DNA of 26,821 nt, taken from the NCBI GenBank assembly GCA_964640855.1, contig CAZXIX010000059.1, positions 1 through 26,821 of the forward strand. The letters are read 5' to 3'. The translations under genes and the position numbers were made by a program. Shown one piece after another: positions 1-7,590 of this stretch. Position 1 is the first letter of the stretch, and the number at the start of each line of letters is the position of its first letter. The notes under the pieces were generated by a model, which did no database searches, was not told the DNA's origin, and was given only the letters and a program-made list of their open reading frames with translations. This stretch comes from JAJDFU01 sp964640855. Its GTDB lineage: Bacteria; Bacteroidota; Bacteroidia; Chitinophagales; Saprospiraceae.

Positions 1-135
1 AGAGTCTGGATAAACCTCCTTTAATCAAACCAGACACACTTAATTGAACTATCCTACGAATCCATCTGCCCCCAGCTTGGGTTGAACCTCCCCTACTCAG
101 AAAGAGCTCACCCGGCACCTAAAGGCGCCACCCTT

Positions 136-246
136 ATCCAATCATCCAATCATCCAACCATCCAACCATCCAATCATCCAACCATCCAACCATCCAACCA
201 TCCAAAATTCCGACATCCCCGAATTTCCGCATTCCGGCATCGCCCC
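136..246. repeat. 8-bp-period simple repeat array
   Basis: From 136 to 199 there are eight uninterrupted octamers of ATCCAAYC, followed by a partial copy to 205. The 8-bp phase continues in degenerate form to about 246 (units such as CCGACATC, TCCGCATT, CCGGCATC). Read on the minus strand, most units end in GG. The apparent 62-residue reading frame across it (82-270) only translates the repeat into an NHPTIQPS pattern and is not treated as a gene. Positions 1-135 hold nothing else I can identify. Confidence 0.9.
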
Positions 247-291
247 CCTTACCGGATTAGAAGATTTTAGAATTAAATCATTAATTATCCC

Positions 292-299
292 TATCTTTG
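292..299 (+). promoter_or_regulatory. Candidate -7 box of a Bacteroidota promoter
   Basis: TATCTTTG matches the Bacteroidota primary-sigma -7 consensus TAnnTTTG exactly. The AT-rich stretch upstream contains only a weak -33 match (TTTAG near 266). It would give the RNA-binding protein gene a leader of roughly 215 nt. The assignment rests on a single motif. Confidence 0.35.
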
Positions 300-521
300 T
301 CCCAGCGGTCGCAAGAGATCGCTATCCATACGATTCGCATACTTTGTCCAGCAAGTTTCGCTCTTCTCTCCTTTCGATTGTAAGTCCAAAATTTTCCTGT
401 CCAAGTTTCATCGTTCCTGGATGCACCCCTTGAGGTGATAGCCCCTGCCTTTTCCTATCCGGAGCCGGCAAGCGCTCAGTCCTCCCGGGTGCGATATTTT
501 TTCTTTTTTAATTTTTTTCGA
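300..521 (+). promoter_or_regulatory. Long 5' leader of the RRM protein gene
   Basis: This gene-free stretch lies between the candidate promoter and the RRM start codon. Its last ~30 bases are almost entirely T with a few C and A (about 495-520) and abut the ATG, with no purine-rich ribosome binding site. A T-rich, SD-free start is common in Bacteroidota. The length of the leader and the nature of the product (an RNA-binding protein) make autoregulation conceivable, but this is inference. Confidence 0.4.
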
Positions 522-791
522 ATGAACATTTTTGTTGCCAAACTCAACTTTGACACCCAAAGTGAGGACCTGAGAGAAGCTTTCTCTTCCTTTGGAGAAG
601 TTTCCTCCGCTAATGTGATCATGGACAAGATGACCGGCCGCTCGCGCGGTTTCGGCTTCGTCGAAATGCCCAATGAAGACGAAGGCCGCGAGGCAATCGC
701 CGAACTGAACGATACCGAACTCGATGGTCGGACCATCGTGGTCAAAAAAGCCGAGCCCCGCAAAGAGCGGAGCAACCGCGACCGTTGGTAG
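522..791 (+). CDS. RRM-domain RNA-binding protein
   Basis: An 89-residue protein consisting of one RNA recognition motif. RNP2 is IFVAKL (residues 3-8) and RNP1 is RGFGFVEM (42-49), with aromatic positions F4, F44 and F46 that normally stack on RNA bases. The tail is basic (EPRKERSNRDRW). Single-RRM proteins of this size are widespread in Bacteroidota and cyanobacteria and bind RNA in the cytoplasm, but their targets are mostly unknown. The ATG at 522 is preferred over an in-frame start at 435, because the extra 29 residues have no RRM similarity and translate the T-rich leader. The gene is monocistronic and is followed by a hairpin. Confidence 0.93.
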   Translation: MNIFVAKLNFDTQSEDLREAFSSFGEVSSANVIMDKMTGRSRGFGFVEMPNEDEGREAIAELNDTELDGRTIVVKKAEPRKERSNRDRW

Positions 792-800
792 ACCGATAAG

Positions 801-821
801 TATGCTTCTTCCAGAAGCATA
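801..821 (+). terminator. Hairpin after the RRM gene
   Basis: A perfect 9-bp stem, TATGCTTCT / AGAAGCATA, with a TCC loop starts 9 bases after the RRM stop codon. There is no clear U-run after it, so it may be a terminator or an mRNA 3'-end stabiliser. Confidence 0.55.
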
Positions 822-834
822 TTACTATGAAAAA

Positions 835-872
835 GCACAGTCCGGAGTTTCCTTCGAAGTTTTCGGCTGTGC
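835..872 (+). other. Second stem-loop in the RRM-desaturase gap
   Basis: GCACAG (835-840) pairs with CTGTGC (867-872). Partly complementary CCG/CGG and TTC/GAA segments sit inside. It lies about 65 bases before the desaturase start, so it could belong to the desaturase leader. Only the outer 6-bp stem is certain. Confidence 0.35.
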
Positions 873-938
873 ATTCTTCGTTTGGGGTGCACCCACTCCA
901 CCAGGCGATCCTTTTAAACGTCAACCCAAATCAATCGA

Positions 939-1970
939 ATGAACAAACCCAATCCCAAAACGGAACTCCAAAACTGGCGGAGCCTCATCAAACCCTACCA
1001 GACGCCCAACACGCGTAAGGCCGTCATCCAGTTGATCAATACCTTCCTGCCCTTTATCGGGATCTGGATACTCATGTACTTCAGTATCGATTGGTCTTAT
1101 TGGATCACCCTCGGGCTCGGAGTCATCAACGCCTTTTTCCTGGTCCGTATCTTTATCATCCAGCACGATTGCGGCCACCAGTCCTTTCTCAAATCCCGAC
1201 AGGTAAATAACCTGATCGGTTACCTGGCAAGCTTTTTCAGCACCATCCCCTTCACCTACTGGAGCCGTACACACTCCGCCCACCACGCACACAATGGTCA
1301 ACTGGACCATCGCGGCCTGGGCGACATCTACTACCTCACTACCGAAGAATATGCCGCCAAAACCTGGTGGGGCAAGGTCCTTTATCGCGGCTACCGAAAC
1401 CCGGTATTCCAGTTTGTACTCGTGCCCATCATTTACCTGGGATTCTCCCTCCGCTACCCCTTCATGCGCCTGAAAGGCTGGAAAAAAATCCGCTGGAGCT
1501 ATTTCCTGAATAACATCAGTGTAGCTGTCCTCTATGTCGGACTGGCCTGGCTGCTGGGCTGGCAAAAGTTTTTGCTCGTACACATTCCGGTCGTCTTTGG
1601 TTTCGGAATTATTGCTTTCTGGTTCTTCTACGTTCAACACCAACACGAGAAAAACTACAAGGCATGGAAAGATCAGTGGGATCATCTACTTGCCTCGATC
1701 CAGGGAAGTACTTACTATCGCCTGCCTAAAGTTTTTCAATGGCTGTCAGGCAATATCGGCTTTCACCACATCCATCATCTGAACTCCCGGATCCCGAACT
1801 ACAACCTGCCGACCTGCGCCCGCGAAAATCCGGTGCTCAATCGCTACGTGCCGACCCTCACCTTCCGCGAAAGCATCAAATGCATTAACCACAAGCTATG
1901 GGACGAAGAAAAGGAACGCATGATCTCTTTCCGCGAATACCGAAGGAAAAATGGAAAAAGGCTACGCTGA
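939..1970 (+). CDS. Membrane fatty acid desaturase
   Basis: A 343-residue integral membrane di-iron desaturase (FA_desaturase family). All three histidine boxes are present: HDCGH (76-80), HSAHH (112-116) and HHIHH (276-280), the last within a GFHHIHHLNSRIPNYNL context typical of the omega-6/delta-12 (DesA/FAD2-like) group. Hydrophobic segments at about 33-72, 90-106, 158-170 and 190-230 fit the usual four-helix topology with the His boxes in the cytoplasm. The role is to introduce a cis double bond into acyl lipids for membrane fluidity. Regiospecificity cannot be read from sequence. The gene stands alone, and cold regulation together with the neighbouring RRM gene is only a guess. Confidence 0.92.
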   Translation: MNKPNPKTELQNWRSLIKPYQTPNTRKAVIQLINTFLPFIGIWILMYFSIDWSYWITLGLGVINAFFLVRIFIIQHDCGHQSFLKSRQVNNLIGYLASFFSTIPFTYWSRTHSAHHAHNGQLDHRGLGDIYYLTTEEYAAKTWWGKVLYRGYRNPVFQFVLVPIIYLGFSLRYPFMRLKGWKKIRWSYFLNNISVAVLYVGLAWLLGWQKFLLVHIPVVFGFGIIAFWFFYVQHQHEKNYKAWKDQWDHLLASIQGSTYYRLPKVFQWLSGNIGFHHIHHLNSRIPNYNLPTCARENPVLNRYVPTLTFRESIKCINHKLWDEEKERMISFREYRRKNGKRLR

Positions 1971-1985
1971 ATCCGTCGGACGACC

Positions 1986-2230
1986 AGAAGCTACCTCAAA
2001 AATGTTTTTGATGGTGAAAAAGGAAGATTTTGGACTCAGAAAAGGCGGAAAAATGGAGCCCTGCCGCTTCGGTCAGGATCCCGACAAGCAATGCTTCGTC
2101 GGGGCATAGCCGTAGCTACGTGCCTGCAGGCCGTAGTGCCTTTCGGTACGCAGGCGTGACACTTTTTGCAACGAATTCTAAGTTCAAAAGGGCCTTTTTC
2201 AACCCAATGGATATTTTTGAGATGGCTTCT
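1986..2230. mobile_element. Foldback (MITE-like) element, 245 bp
   Basis: The two ends are imperfect inverted repeats. The left end (1986-2023) and the reverse complement of the right end (2193-2230) both start AGAAGC and both end GAAAAAGG; 28 of 38 positions match, without gaps. Weaker symmetry continues inward. The core is dense in secondary structure: a CCCGACAAGC / GCTTCGTCGGG hairpin (2080-2103), and the 10-bp palindromes CGTAGCTACG (2111-2120) and GCCTGCAGGC (2122-2131). No transposase and no convincing target-site duplication are visible. It starts 15 bases after the desaturase stop. It is either a non-autonomous transposable repeat or a structured dispersed repeat. Confidence 0.72.
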
Positions 2231-2491
2231 AGATAAATCACGTATTCAGGTGGGCGTTTCCAGGAGCTTAGTACTCCAAACAGTGAAATATTGCGCCATT
2301 CCTTCATTCCTTCTTTCATTTAAGAATCTCCGTATTTCCAGCCTCCCCGCTCCACTCACAGGCCGTACCCAGGCCGAGGCCCATTTCGGACTACCTTCCG
2401 AGAGTGCAGGTATGGGATCGCCCGGGGCCAGACTTTCATCCAGCACATCTTCCCGCCAGTCGGAGGACTCGGGCTGGGGTTCCGGATCGAC
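2231..2491. other. Intergenic stretch with a short octamer repeat
   Basis: There is no recognisable gene here. Two exact copies of ATTCCTTC (2298-2313) plus a degenerate third form a short 8-bp-period repeat. The minus-strand frame directly following the uxaB stop stays open for about 80 codons, but it resembles no family I know. It may be a 3' UTR or decayed coding sequence. Confidence 0.5.
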
Positions 2492-3922
2492 CTACAAGAA
2501 AATCCCACCCGTTTCCATAACCCTCAAAGGCTCAACCAGGCGCTCTTTCAGTCCTGTTACCCCATTCAGATCCCGGCCCCAATAATCCGCCCGGGCCAGC
2601 ACTTTTTCCACGAGATAGGACAGATCCCCGGACGCTCTTGCCCAGAGGTCCTGAAAGAAGTGCAGCACCTCCTCATCATCCTGAAGGGCAATCGCCTCTC
2701 CCTGCAGATCCACCCCTTTGTAGAAGCGGATCAAAGCCGCGAAAGCCAACACCATCCGCTCCGGAAGCCGGCCTTCCCGCTCCACATACCCCAGCAGCGA
2801 CGGCAACACCCGGGTCTTGAATTTGGAGACGGAATTCAGCGCAATGTCGATCAGCTGGTGCCGGATGTAAGGATTCCGGAAGCGATCCAGCACGTCGCCG
2901 GCAAAAGATGCCAGCTCTTCCCGGGGCAGATCGAGCGTAGGGATGATCTCCTGGTAAACGAGCTCCGAGATCCAGGGGCCCAGCGCCTCATCCTCCACGC
3001 TCTCCCGCACCGTACGCAAACCCATCAGGTAGCCCAGCGGTACCATGGCTGTATGGGCGCCGTTCAAAATGCGAACCTTACGCGTGCGGTAGGGCTCCAT
3101 ATCCTCCGTGAAGAGAACATTCAAGCCGGCTTGCTCCGCCGGAAATTCCTGCGCCAATCCGGCCGGGCCTTCGATCACCCAGAGGTGGAAACGCTCCCCC
3201 TCCGTGACCAGCTTGTCTTCATAACCCAGTTCGGCCGTCACCTCCTCGATCCGGTCCTTCGGATAACCGGGCACGATCCGGTCGACCAGGGTGTTGCAGA
3301 AAGTACAACAATCCTCCACCCAAGTCCGGAAAGCAGCGGATAAGCCCCAGCGATCCACGTATTGCCCTACGATCCGGCGAAGGTGGTCGCCGTTGCGATC
3401 GATCAGCTCGCACGGGATGATGACCAGCCCTTTCTCCGGGGCGCCTTGATAGACTTGAAATCGTTCGTACAATACCCGGGTCAGCTTGGCGGGAAAGCTG
3501 CTGGGCGGAGCATCTTCGAATCGATCGCCTTCCCCAAAGGCAATGCCGGCTTCCGTCGTATTGGAGATCACAAAACGCAGATGGTGCTCCCGCGCAGTGG
3601 CCAGAAATGTCTCAAAATCGGTGTAGGGGTTTATCCCCTTTTGGATGCAATCGACCAGACTGACTTCCTGGACGGCCTTTCCATCCTCACTGCCCGTCAG
3701 CAAGACGGTATATAAACCATCCTGCTGATTCAGAACATCCACCCATCCTCGATCAATGGGTTGTACCACGGCAACGCCCGCTCCGAATCCAGCTTTCTCG
3801 TTCATTTGCTGGATCATCCAGTCCACGAAGGCGCGCAGGAAGTTGCCTTCGCCAAACTGGAGAATCCGGATCGGAAGTTCTTGGCGAGACTTTAGATGCC
3901 GATTCAAAGCAGGATTGGACAT
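2492..3922 (-). CDS. uxaB: Tagaturonate reductase (altronate oxidoreductase)
   Basis: A 476-residue NAD-dependent member of the polyol-specific long-chain (mannitol dehydrogenase-type) family, close to the ~483 residues of E. coli UxaB. Seen: the N-terminal nucleotide-binding segment QFGEGNFLRAF (22-32), NTTEAGI (121-127), PCELIDRNG (170-178), NTLVDRIVPG (210-219), and the catalytic KVRILNGAHT segment (282-291) with K282, N287 and H290. It interconverts D-tagaturonate and D-altronate in the cytoplasm. UxuB (fructuronate reductase) is a related alternative, but the adjacent altronate dehydratase favours UxaB. It is the last gene of the cluster and is separated from uxaA by 219 bp holding a foldback repeat. 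Confidence 0.9.
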   Translation of the reverse strand: MSNPALNRHLKSRQELPIRILQFGEGNFLRAFVDWMIQQMNEKAGFGAGVAVVQPIDRGWVDVLNQQDGLYTVLLTGSEDGKAVQEVSLVDCIQKGINPYTDFETFLATAREHHLRFVISNTTEAGIAFGEGDRFEDAPPSSFPAKLTRVLYERFQVYQGAPEKGLVIIPCELIDRNGDHLRRIVGQYVDRWGLSAAFRTWVEDCCTFCNTLVDRIVPGYPKDRIEEVTAELGYEDKLVTEGERFHLWVIEGPAGLAQEFPAEQAGLNVLFTEDMEPYRTRKVRILNGAHTAMVPLGYLMGLRTVRESVEDEALGPWISELVYQEIIPTLDLPREELASFAGDVLDRFRNPYIRHQLIDIALNSVSKFKTRVLPSLLGYVEREGRLPERMVLAFAALIRFYKGVDLQGEAIALQDDEEVLHFFQDLWARASGDLSYLVEKVLARADYWGRDLNGVTGLKERLVEPLRVMETGGIFL

Positions 3923-4000
3923 GTGAGAAAAATACCTTTAGTTCTAAATGTAAGGTCATACAAACTCATGCTAAGTTATTTCGCACTTACCTCATGGCGT

Positions 4001-4081
4001 TCTTGGCGACTTCTTTGTGTACTTTGCGGTGAAGTGCGACTCTTCTTTTTCAGCGCGAAGCACGCTAAGGAGTCGCAAAGA
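4001..4081. repeat. Foldback repeat between uxaA and uxaB
   Basis: The 31-base arms 4001-4031 and 4051-4081 are inverted copies with 24 of 31 positions identical and no gaps, starting TCTTGGCGACT and TCTTTGCGACT when read inward. The 19-base loop contains a T-run. Weaker pairing extends outward to about 3993 and 4088. The 'gcgaag...gcaaag' wording resembles dispersed intergenic repeats I have seen in many Bacteroidota-type genomes. In the uxaA-uxaB transcript it would form a long stem-loop. Confidence 0.75.
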
Positions 4082-4141
4082 CCGCATAGAAATCAGGAAT
4101 CAATCCCAAGATGGATTGCAGGTTCACCTAAGCTTCCAGGA

Positions 4142-5794
4142 TCAAAGAGAAACACCCCGCTTCCAGGGAATAAAATCATCCTGTTGCAGTTGCTCTGCCT
4201 TTGATCGCACTTCCCCGCTCGCCACGCGAAGGACCAGTTCCAGCAATTCTTCCCCTTTTTCGCTAATGGTACTTTCCCCGCTTATGATCGTCCCGGTATC
4301 CAAATCGATCAGGTCCGCCATCTTCCGGGCCAGTTCGGAATTGGTCGAGATCTTCAGGGTGGGCGCGACCGGATTGCCGGTAGGCGTACCCAGGCCAGTG
4401 GTGAACAAGATGACATTGGCCCAGGAGCCCGCCAGGCCCGTGGTCGATTCCACGTCGTTGCCGGGGGTGCACAGCAAATTCAAGCCCGGCTTGACGGCCG
4501 GTTCGGTATAATCCAATACATCCTGTACGGGCGAAGTACCGCCTTTTTTAGCCGCGCCGGCCGATTTCATGGCATCCGTAATCAAGCCGTCCTTGATGTT
4601 GCCGGGCGAAGGGTTCATGTGGAAGCCCGATCCCACCGCCTCGGCCCGGCTGGAGTAGGATTGCATCAGCCCAACGAATTTCTCCGCGATCGCCTCGTTC
4701 TCGCAGCGGTTGACCAATTCCTGCTCGACGCCGTTCAATTCCGGGAATTCCGACAAGATGACTTTCCCGCCCAGGGCCACCAGCAGATCGGAGGTGTACC
4801 CCAGGGTGGGGTTCGCCGAAATCCCGGAAAAACCGTCCGAACCGCCGCATTCCAGCCCCAGGGTCAGATGCTCCAGGCCCGCCGACTGCCGGGTAAGCTG
4901 ATTGGCTTCCATCAGGCCGACGAAGGTCTTCTTGATGGCTTCGGCAATGAAGGCCCGCTCCGAACTGCTCTGCTGCTGCTCCAGAAAATAGACCGGTTTG
5001 TGCTGCCGGGGATCGCGTTTCGCCAGGGCCTTTTTGAGCAAAGGAATCTGGGCGTGCTGACAGCCGAGGCTCAGGATCGTGGCTCCCGCTACATTCGGAT
5101 GGGTGATGTAGCCGGCCAGCAGCTCGCAAAGCATTTCGCTGTCCTGCCGGATCCCGCCGCAGCCCCCTTCGTGCTCCAGGAACTTGATCCCGTCCACGTT
5201 GGGAAAGATCCGGTCTTCGGCCGCATAGCTTCCGCTGCGGATGATGTCGGCTTCCAGGATTTTTTCCGGAGAAGCCCCCTTCCGGTAATCCCGGACCAGG
5301 CTTTCCACATCCACAGCAAATTCTTTTTCGGTGGGGTAACCCAGTTTCTCCAGCATGGCTTCCCGGATCACGCGCAGATTGCGGTTTTCGCAAAAAACCA
5401 AAGGGATGAGCAGCCAGTAGTTCCGCGTCCCGACCCGGCCGTCTTTCCGGTGATAGCCCATAAAGGTCCGGCCCGCAAAACGACGGGTATCCGGCTTTAC
5501 CCAATTCAGGTTTCGCTCGCCCACCGCATAGGTGTTGGCGTCATGGACCACATTCTCTGTGCTCACGCGCCCGCCCTGGTAAAGCGGCCGGGTGCAAGTC
5601 CCCACCTTGACCCCGTACATGATGATCGAATCGCCCTTTTTCAGGTCCGCCTCGCTGAATTTGTGCTTGGCCGGGATGTCCTCGATCAGAGCGATCTTCT
5701 TGCCCTCAAATGCCATTTCCTCCCCGGCGGCAAGGTCTTGCAGGGCCACAATGACATTATCGTCGGGGTGAACTTTCAATATTCGGTTGTCCAT
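4142..5794 (-). CDS. uxaA: Altronate dehydratase
   Basis: A 550-residue UxaA/GarD-family enzyme, somewhat longer than E. coli UxaA (~495). It dehydrates D-altronate to 2-keto-3-deoxygluconate (KDG) in an iron-dependent reaction. Order of parts: N-terminal SAF domain (about 5-85), linker, GTRNYW (122-127), LEHEGGCGG (206-214), LECGGSDGFSGISANP (314-329) with Cys residues likely to bind metal, and a C-terminal TPGNDVESTTGLAGSWAN segment (443-460). The ATG at 5794 is chosen over a TTG at 5818 that would overlap dctM. The chosen start lies 13 nt after the dctM stop, indicating one transcript. Galactarate dehydratase is the alternative within the family, but uxaB next door supports altronate. Confidence 0.92.
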   Translation of the reverse strand: MDNRILKVHPDDNVIVALQDLAAGEEMAFEGKKIALIEDIPAKHKFSEADLKKGDSIIMYGVKVGTCTRPLYQGGRVSTENVVHDANTYAVGERNLNWVKPDTRRFAGRTFMGYHRKDGRVGTRNYWLLIPLVFCENRNLRVIREAMLEKLGYPTEKEFAVDVESLVRDYRKGASPEKILEADIIRSGSYAAEDRIFPNVDGIKFLEHEGGCGGIRQDSEMLCELLAGYITHPNVAGATILSLGCQHAQIPLLKKALAKRDPRQHKPVYFLEQQQSSSERAFIAEAIKKTFVGLMEANQLTRQSAGLEHLTLGLECGGSDGFSGISANPTLGYTSDLLVALGGKVILSEFPELNGVEQELVNRCENEAIAEKFVGLMQSYSSRAEAVGSGFHMNPSPGNIKDGLITDAMKSAGAAKKGGTSPVQDVLDYTEPAVKPGLNLLCTPGNDVESTTGLAGSWANVILFTTGLGTPTGNPVAPTLKISTNSELARKMADLIDLDTGTIISGESTISEKGEELLELVLRVASGEVRSKAEQLQQDDFIPWKRGVSL

Positions 5795-5807
5795 GGTTCG
5801 TATCAGG

Positions 5808-7097
5808 TTAAAATCCAAAAAGGCCCGGCAACCAAAGGCTCAGCGCCGGAATGTAGGTGACCAGCAACAAAGCCACGATCATGGCCAGGAAGAGGGGCAA
5901 CAGCGGGCGAACCACCTTTTCGATGCTCGTTTGGGCTATGCCGACCCCCACAAATAACACGGAACCCACCGGCGGGGTGCACAGGCCGATCGATAAGTTG
6001 AGCACCATGATGATCCCGAAATGGATCGGGTCCATGCCCATTTCGGTGACCACCGGCAGAAAGATGGGCGTAAAGATCAATACGGCGGGGGTCATGTCCA
6101 TAAATACCCCGACGGCCAGCAGGATCAGGTTGATCAGGAAGAGGATGACAAAGAAATTGCCCCCGCTGAAGGATAGGAGCCCCCGGGTGATGTCCTGGGG
6201 GATGTTTTCATAGGCCATGATCCAGGACATGCTCATGGAGGTCCCGATGAGGAGCATGACGATGGCCGTGGTTTTGACCGAAGCCAGCAGGATGTCGGGC
6301 AGGTCCTTTATCGAAAATTCCTGATAAATAAAGCCGAGCAGCAGGCAATAAACCACGGCTATGGCGGAGGCTTCCGTAGCGGTGAAGATCCCGGCTACGA
6401 TCCCGCCGATGACGATCACCAGGAGCAGTAAACTGGGAAAAGCCTTTACGAAGGAGGCAAAAATCTGCCGCAGGCTGCTACGCTCGTTGACCGGATAGCC
6501 TTTTCGTTTGGCCCAGATCCCGGCTACGATCATCAGGAAGAGGCCGGTGAGAATTCCGGGAATGTAGCCGGCCAGAAAAAGCGCCGCGATGGAAGCGCCG
6601 CCGCTGGCCAGCGAATACACGATCAGGATGTTGCTCGGCGGGATGGTCAGGCCCGTCGTGGAGGAGGTGATGTTGACGGCGGCCGCAAACTCCTTGCTGT
6701 AGCCCTCCGCCTCCATGCGCTTGCCCAGTATCGTACCGATCGCCGAAGCGGCGGCCACGGCCGAGCCGGCAATAGCCCCGAAAAGCATGGCGGCCACGAT
6801 ATTGACGTGCGCCAGTCCCCCGGGCAGGCCGGCGATCAGGGTTTTGGCAAAATCGATCAGCCGCCGCGCAATACCGCCCTGGTTCATGAGCTGCCCGGCC
6901 AGGATGAAAAAGGGAATGGCCAGCAGAGCAAAGCTGTCCAAGCCCGTAGCGATGCGCTGCGCCACCGTCGTGAAGGCAGGCAGGGCCGGTATGCTCACCA
7001 GCATGGTGATGAGGCTCGACAAGCCGATGCTCCAGGCGATCGGCACCCCGATGCCCAGTAAAACGATAAATGACAAAACCAGGATCAGTATTTCCAT
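5808..7097 (-). CDS. dctM: TRAP transporter large permease DctM
   Basis: A 429-residue, strongly hydrophobic protein of the DctM/SiaM type with about 12 membrane segments, starting MEILILVLSFIVLLGIGVPI. It contains family-typical stretches such as NITSSTTGLTIPPSN and LSIGLCTPPVGSVLFVG, the two pseudo-symmetric substrate/Na+-site loops. It is the Na+-coupled translocating subunit of a tripartite import system and works with the DctP and DctQ homologues encoded just upstream (7 nt from dctQ). Its place between KDPG aldolase and altronate dehydratase genes points to a hexuronate or related sugar acid as substrate. Confidence 0.94.
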   Translation of the reverse strand: MEILILVLSFIVLLGIGVPIAWSIGLSSLITMLVSIPALPAFTTVAQRIATGLDSFALLAIPFFILAGQLMNQGGIARRLIDFAKTLIAGLPGGLAHVNIVAAMLFGAIAGSAVAAASAIGTILGKRMEAEGYSKEFAAAVNITSSTTGLTIPPSNILIVYSLASGGASIAALFLAGYIPGILTGLFLMIVAGIWAKRKGYPVNERSSLRQIFASFVKAFPSLLLLVIVIGGIVAGIFTATEASAIAVVYCLLLGFIYQEFSIKDLPDILLASVKTTAIVMLLIGTSMSMSWIMAYENIPQDITRGLLSFSGGNFFVILFLINLILLAVGVFMDMTPAVLIFTPIFLPVVTEMGMDPIHFGIIMVLNLSIGLCTPPVGSVLFVGVGIAQTSIEKVVRPLLPLFLAMIVALLLVTYIPALSLWLPGLFGF

Positions 7098-7104
7098 AAG
7101 CGTA

Positions 7105-7590
7105 TCATTCTGCGATTTCCGTATCGGGGGAAAGGAGATCGGCCAGCTTGTAGTAAAGGACCAGAATACCCGTCAGCGGGATGATGGCGTACACCACCGC
7201 CAGCGGGATCTGAAGCGCCGCCGAGGTCTGTCCCAGATACCAGGTGATGTACACCAGGCGGGCGCCGCCGATCACAAATACCACCAACACAAAAAACAGG
7301 ACCAGGCCGCTGATGAGCCGGTTAAGGTTCCGTTTGGGAGTGCCCTCCAATCGGCTGGGCAGCAGATCGATGGCCAGGTGAAGCTTGTGCCCGGCCGCAT
7401 AGCCCGCCCCGAGGACTCCGATCCAGATCAGCAGATAGCGGGCCAGTTCCTCCGACCAGGATGCCTGGGCGCCCATCACGTAGCGCGTGAAAACACCCCA
7501 GATCACGTCCAGGGTCATGACCGCCATCAAAATGGCCAGTACCCAGCCCAGTATCTTATCAATTCGCGCTCTCATCATCTGAAAATTCAT
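7105..7590 (-). CDS. dctQ: TRAP transporter small permease DctQ
   Basis: A 161-residue inner-membrane protein with four hydrophobic helices (about 12-32, 48-66, 88-110, 128-148). It carries the typical DctQ stretch WSEELARYLLIWIGVLGAGY (45-64). It forms the membrane complex with DctM. The start codon overlaps the end of dctP by 4 bp, a translational-coupling arrangement. Confidence 0.92.
   Translation of the reverse strand: MNFQMMRARIDKILGWVLAILMAVMTLDVIWGVFTRYVMGAQASWSEELARYLLIWIGVLGAGYAAGHKLHLAIDLLPSRLEGTPKRNLNRLISGLVLFFVLVVFVIGGARLVYITWYLGQTSAALQIPLAVVYAIIPLTGILVLYYKLADLLSPDTEIAE

Noticed and set aside
136..205. Possible CRISPR array
   Set aside because: The unit is 8 bp with no spacers; it is a simple tandem repeat.
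82..270. 62-residue frame with NHPTIQPS repeats
   Set aside because: It is only the translation of an 8-bp DNA repeat with no ribosome binding site or family match.
921..1685. 254-residue minus-strand frame across the desaturase gene
   Set aside because: The plus-strand frame has all three desaturase histidine boxes; the antisense frame has no recognisable domain.
2116..2319. 67-residue minus-strand frame over the foldback element
   Set aside because: It reads through the inverted-repeat structure and the octamer repeat; the DNA symmetry explains the sequence better than coding.
5795..5818. Upstream TTG start for uxaA
   Set aside because: It would overlap dctM by 11 bp and add eight residues not seen in the family; the ATG at 5794 is the simpler choice.
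4619..5860. 413-residue plus-strand frame opposite uxaA
   Set aside because: Shadow of the high-GC uxaA gene, whose minus-strand product carries the full set of family motifs.
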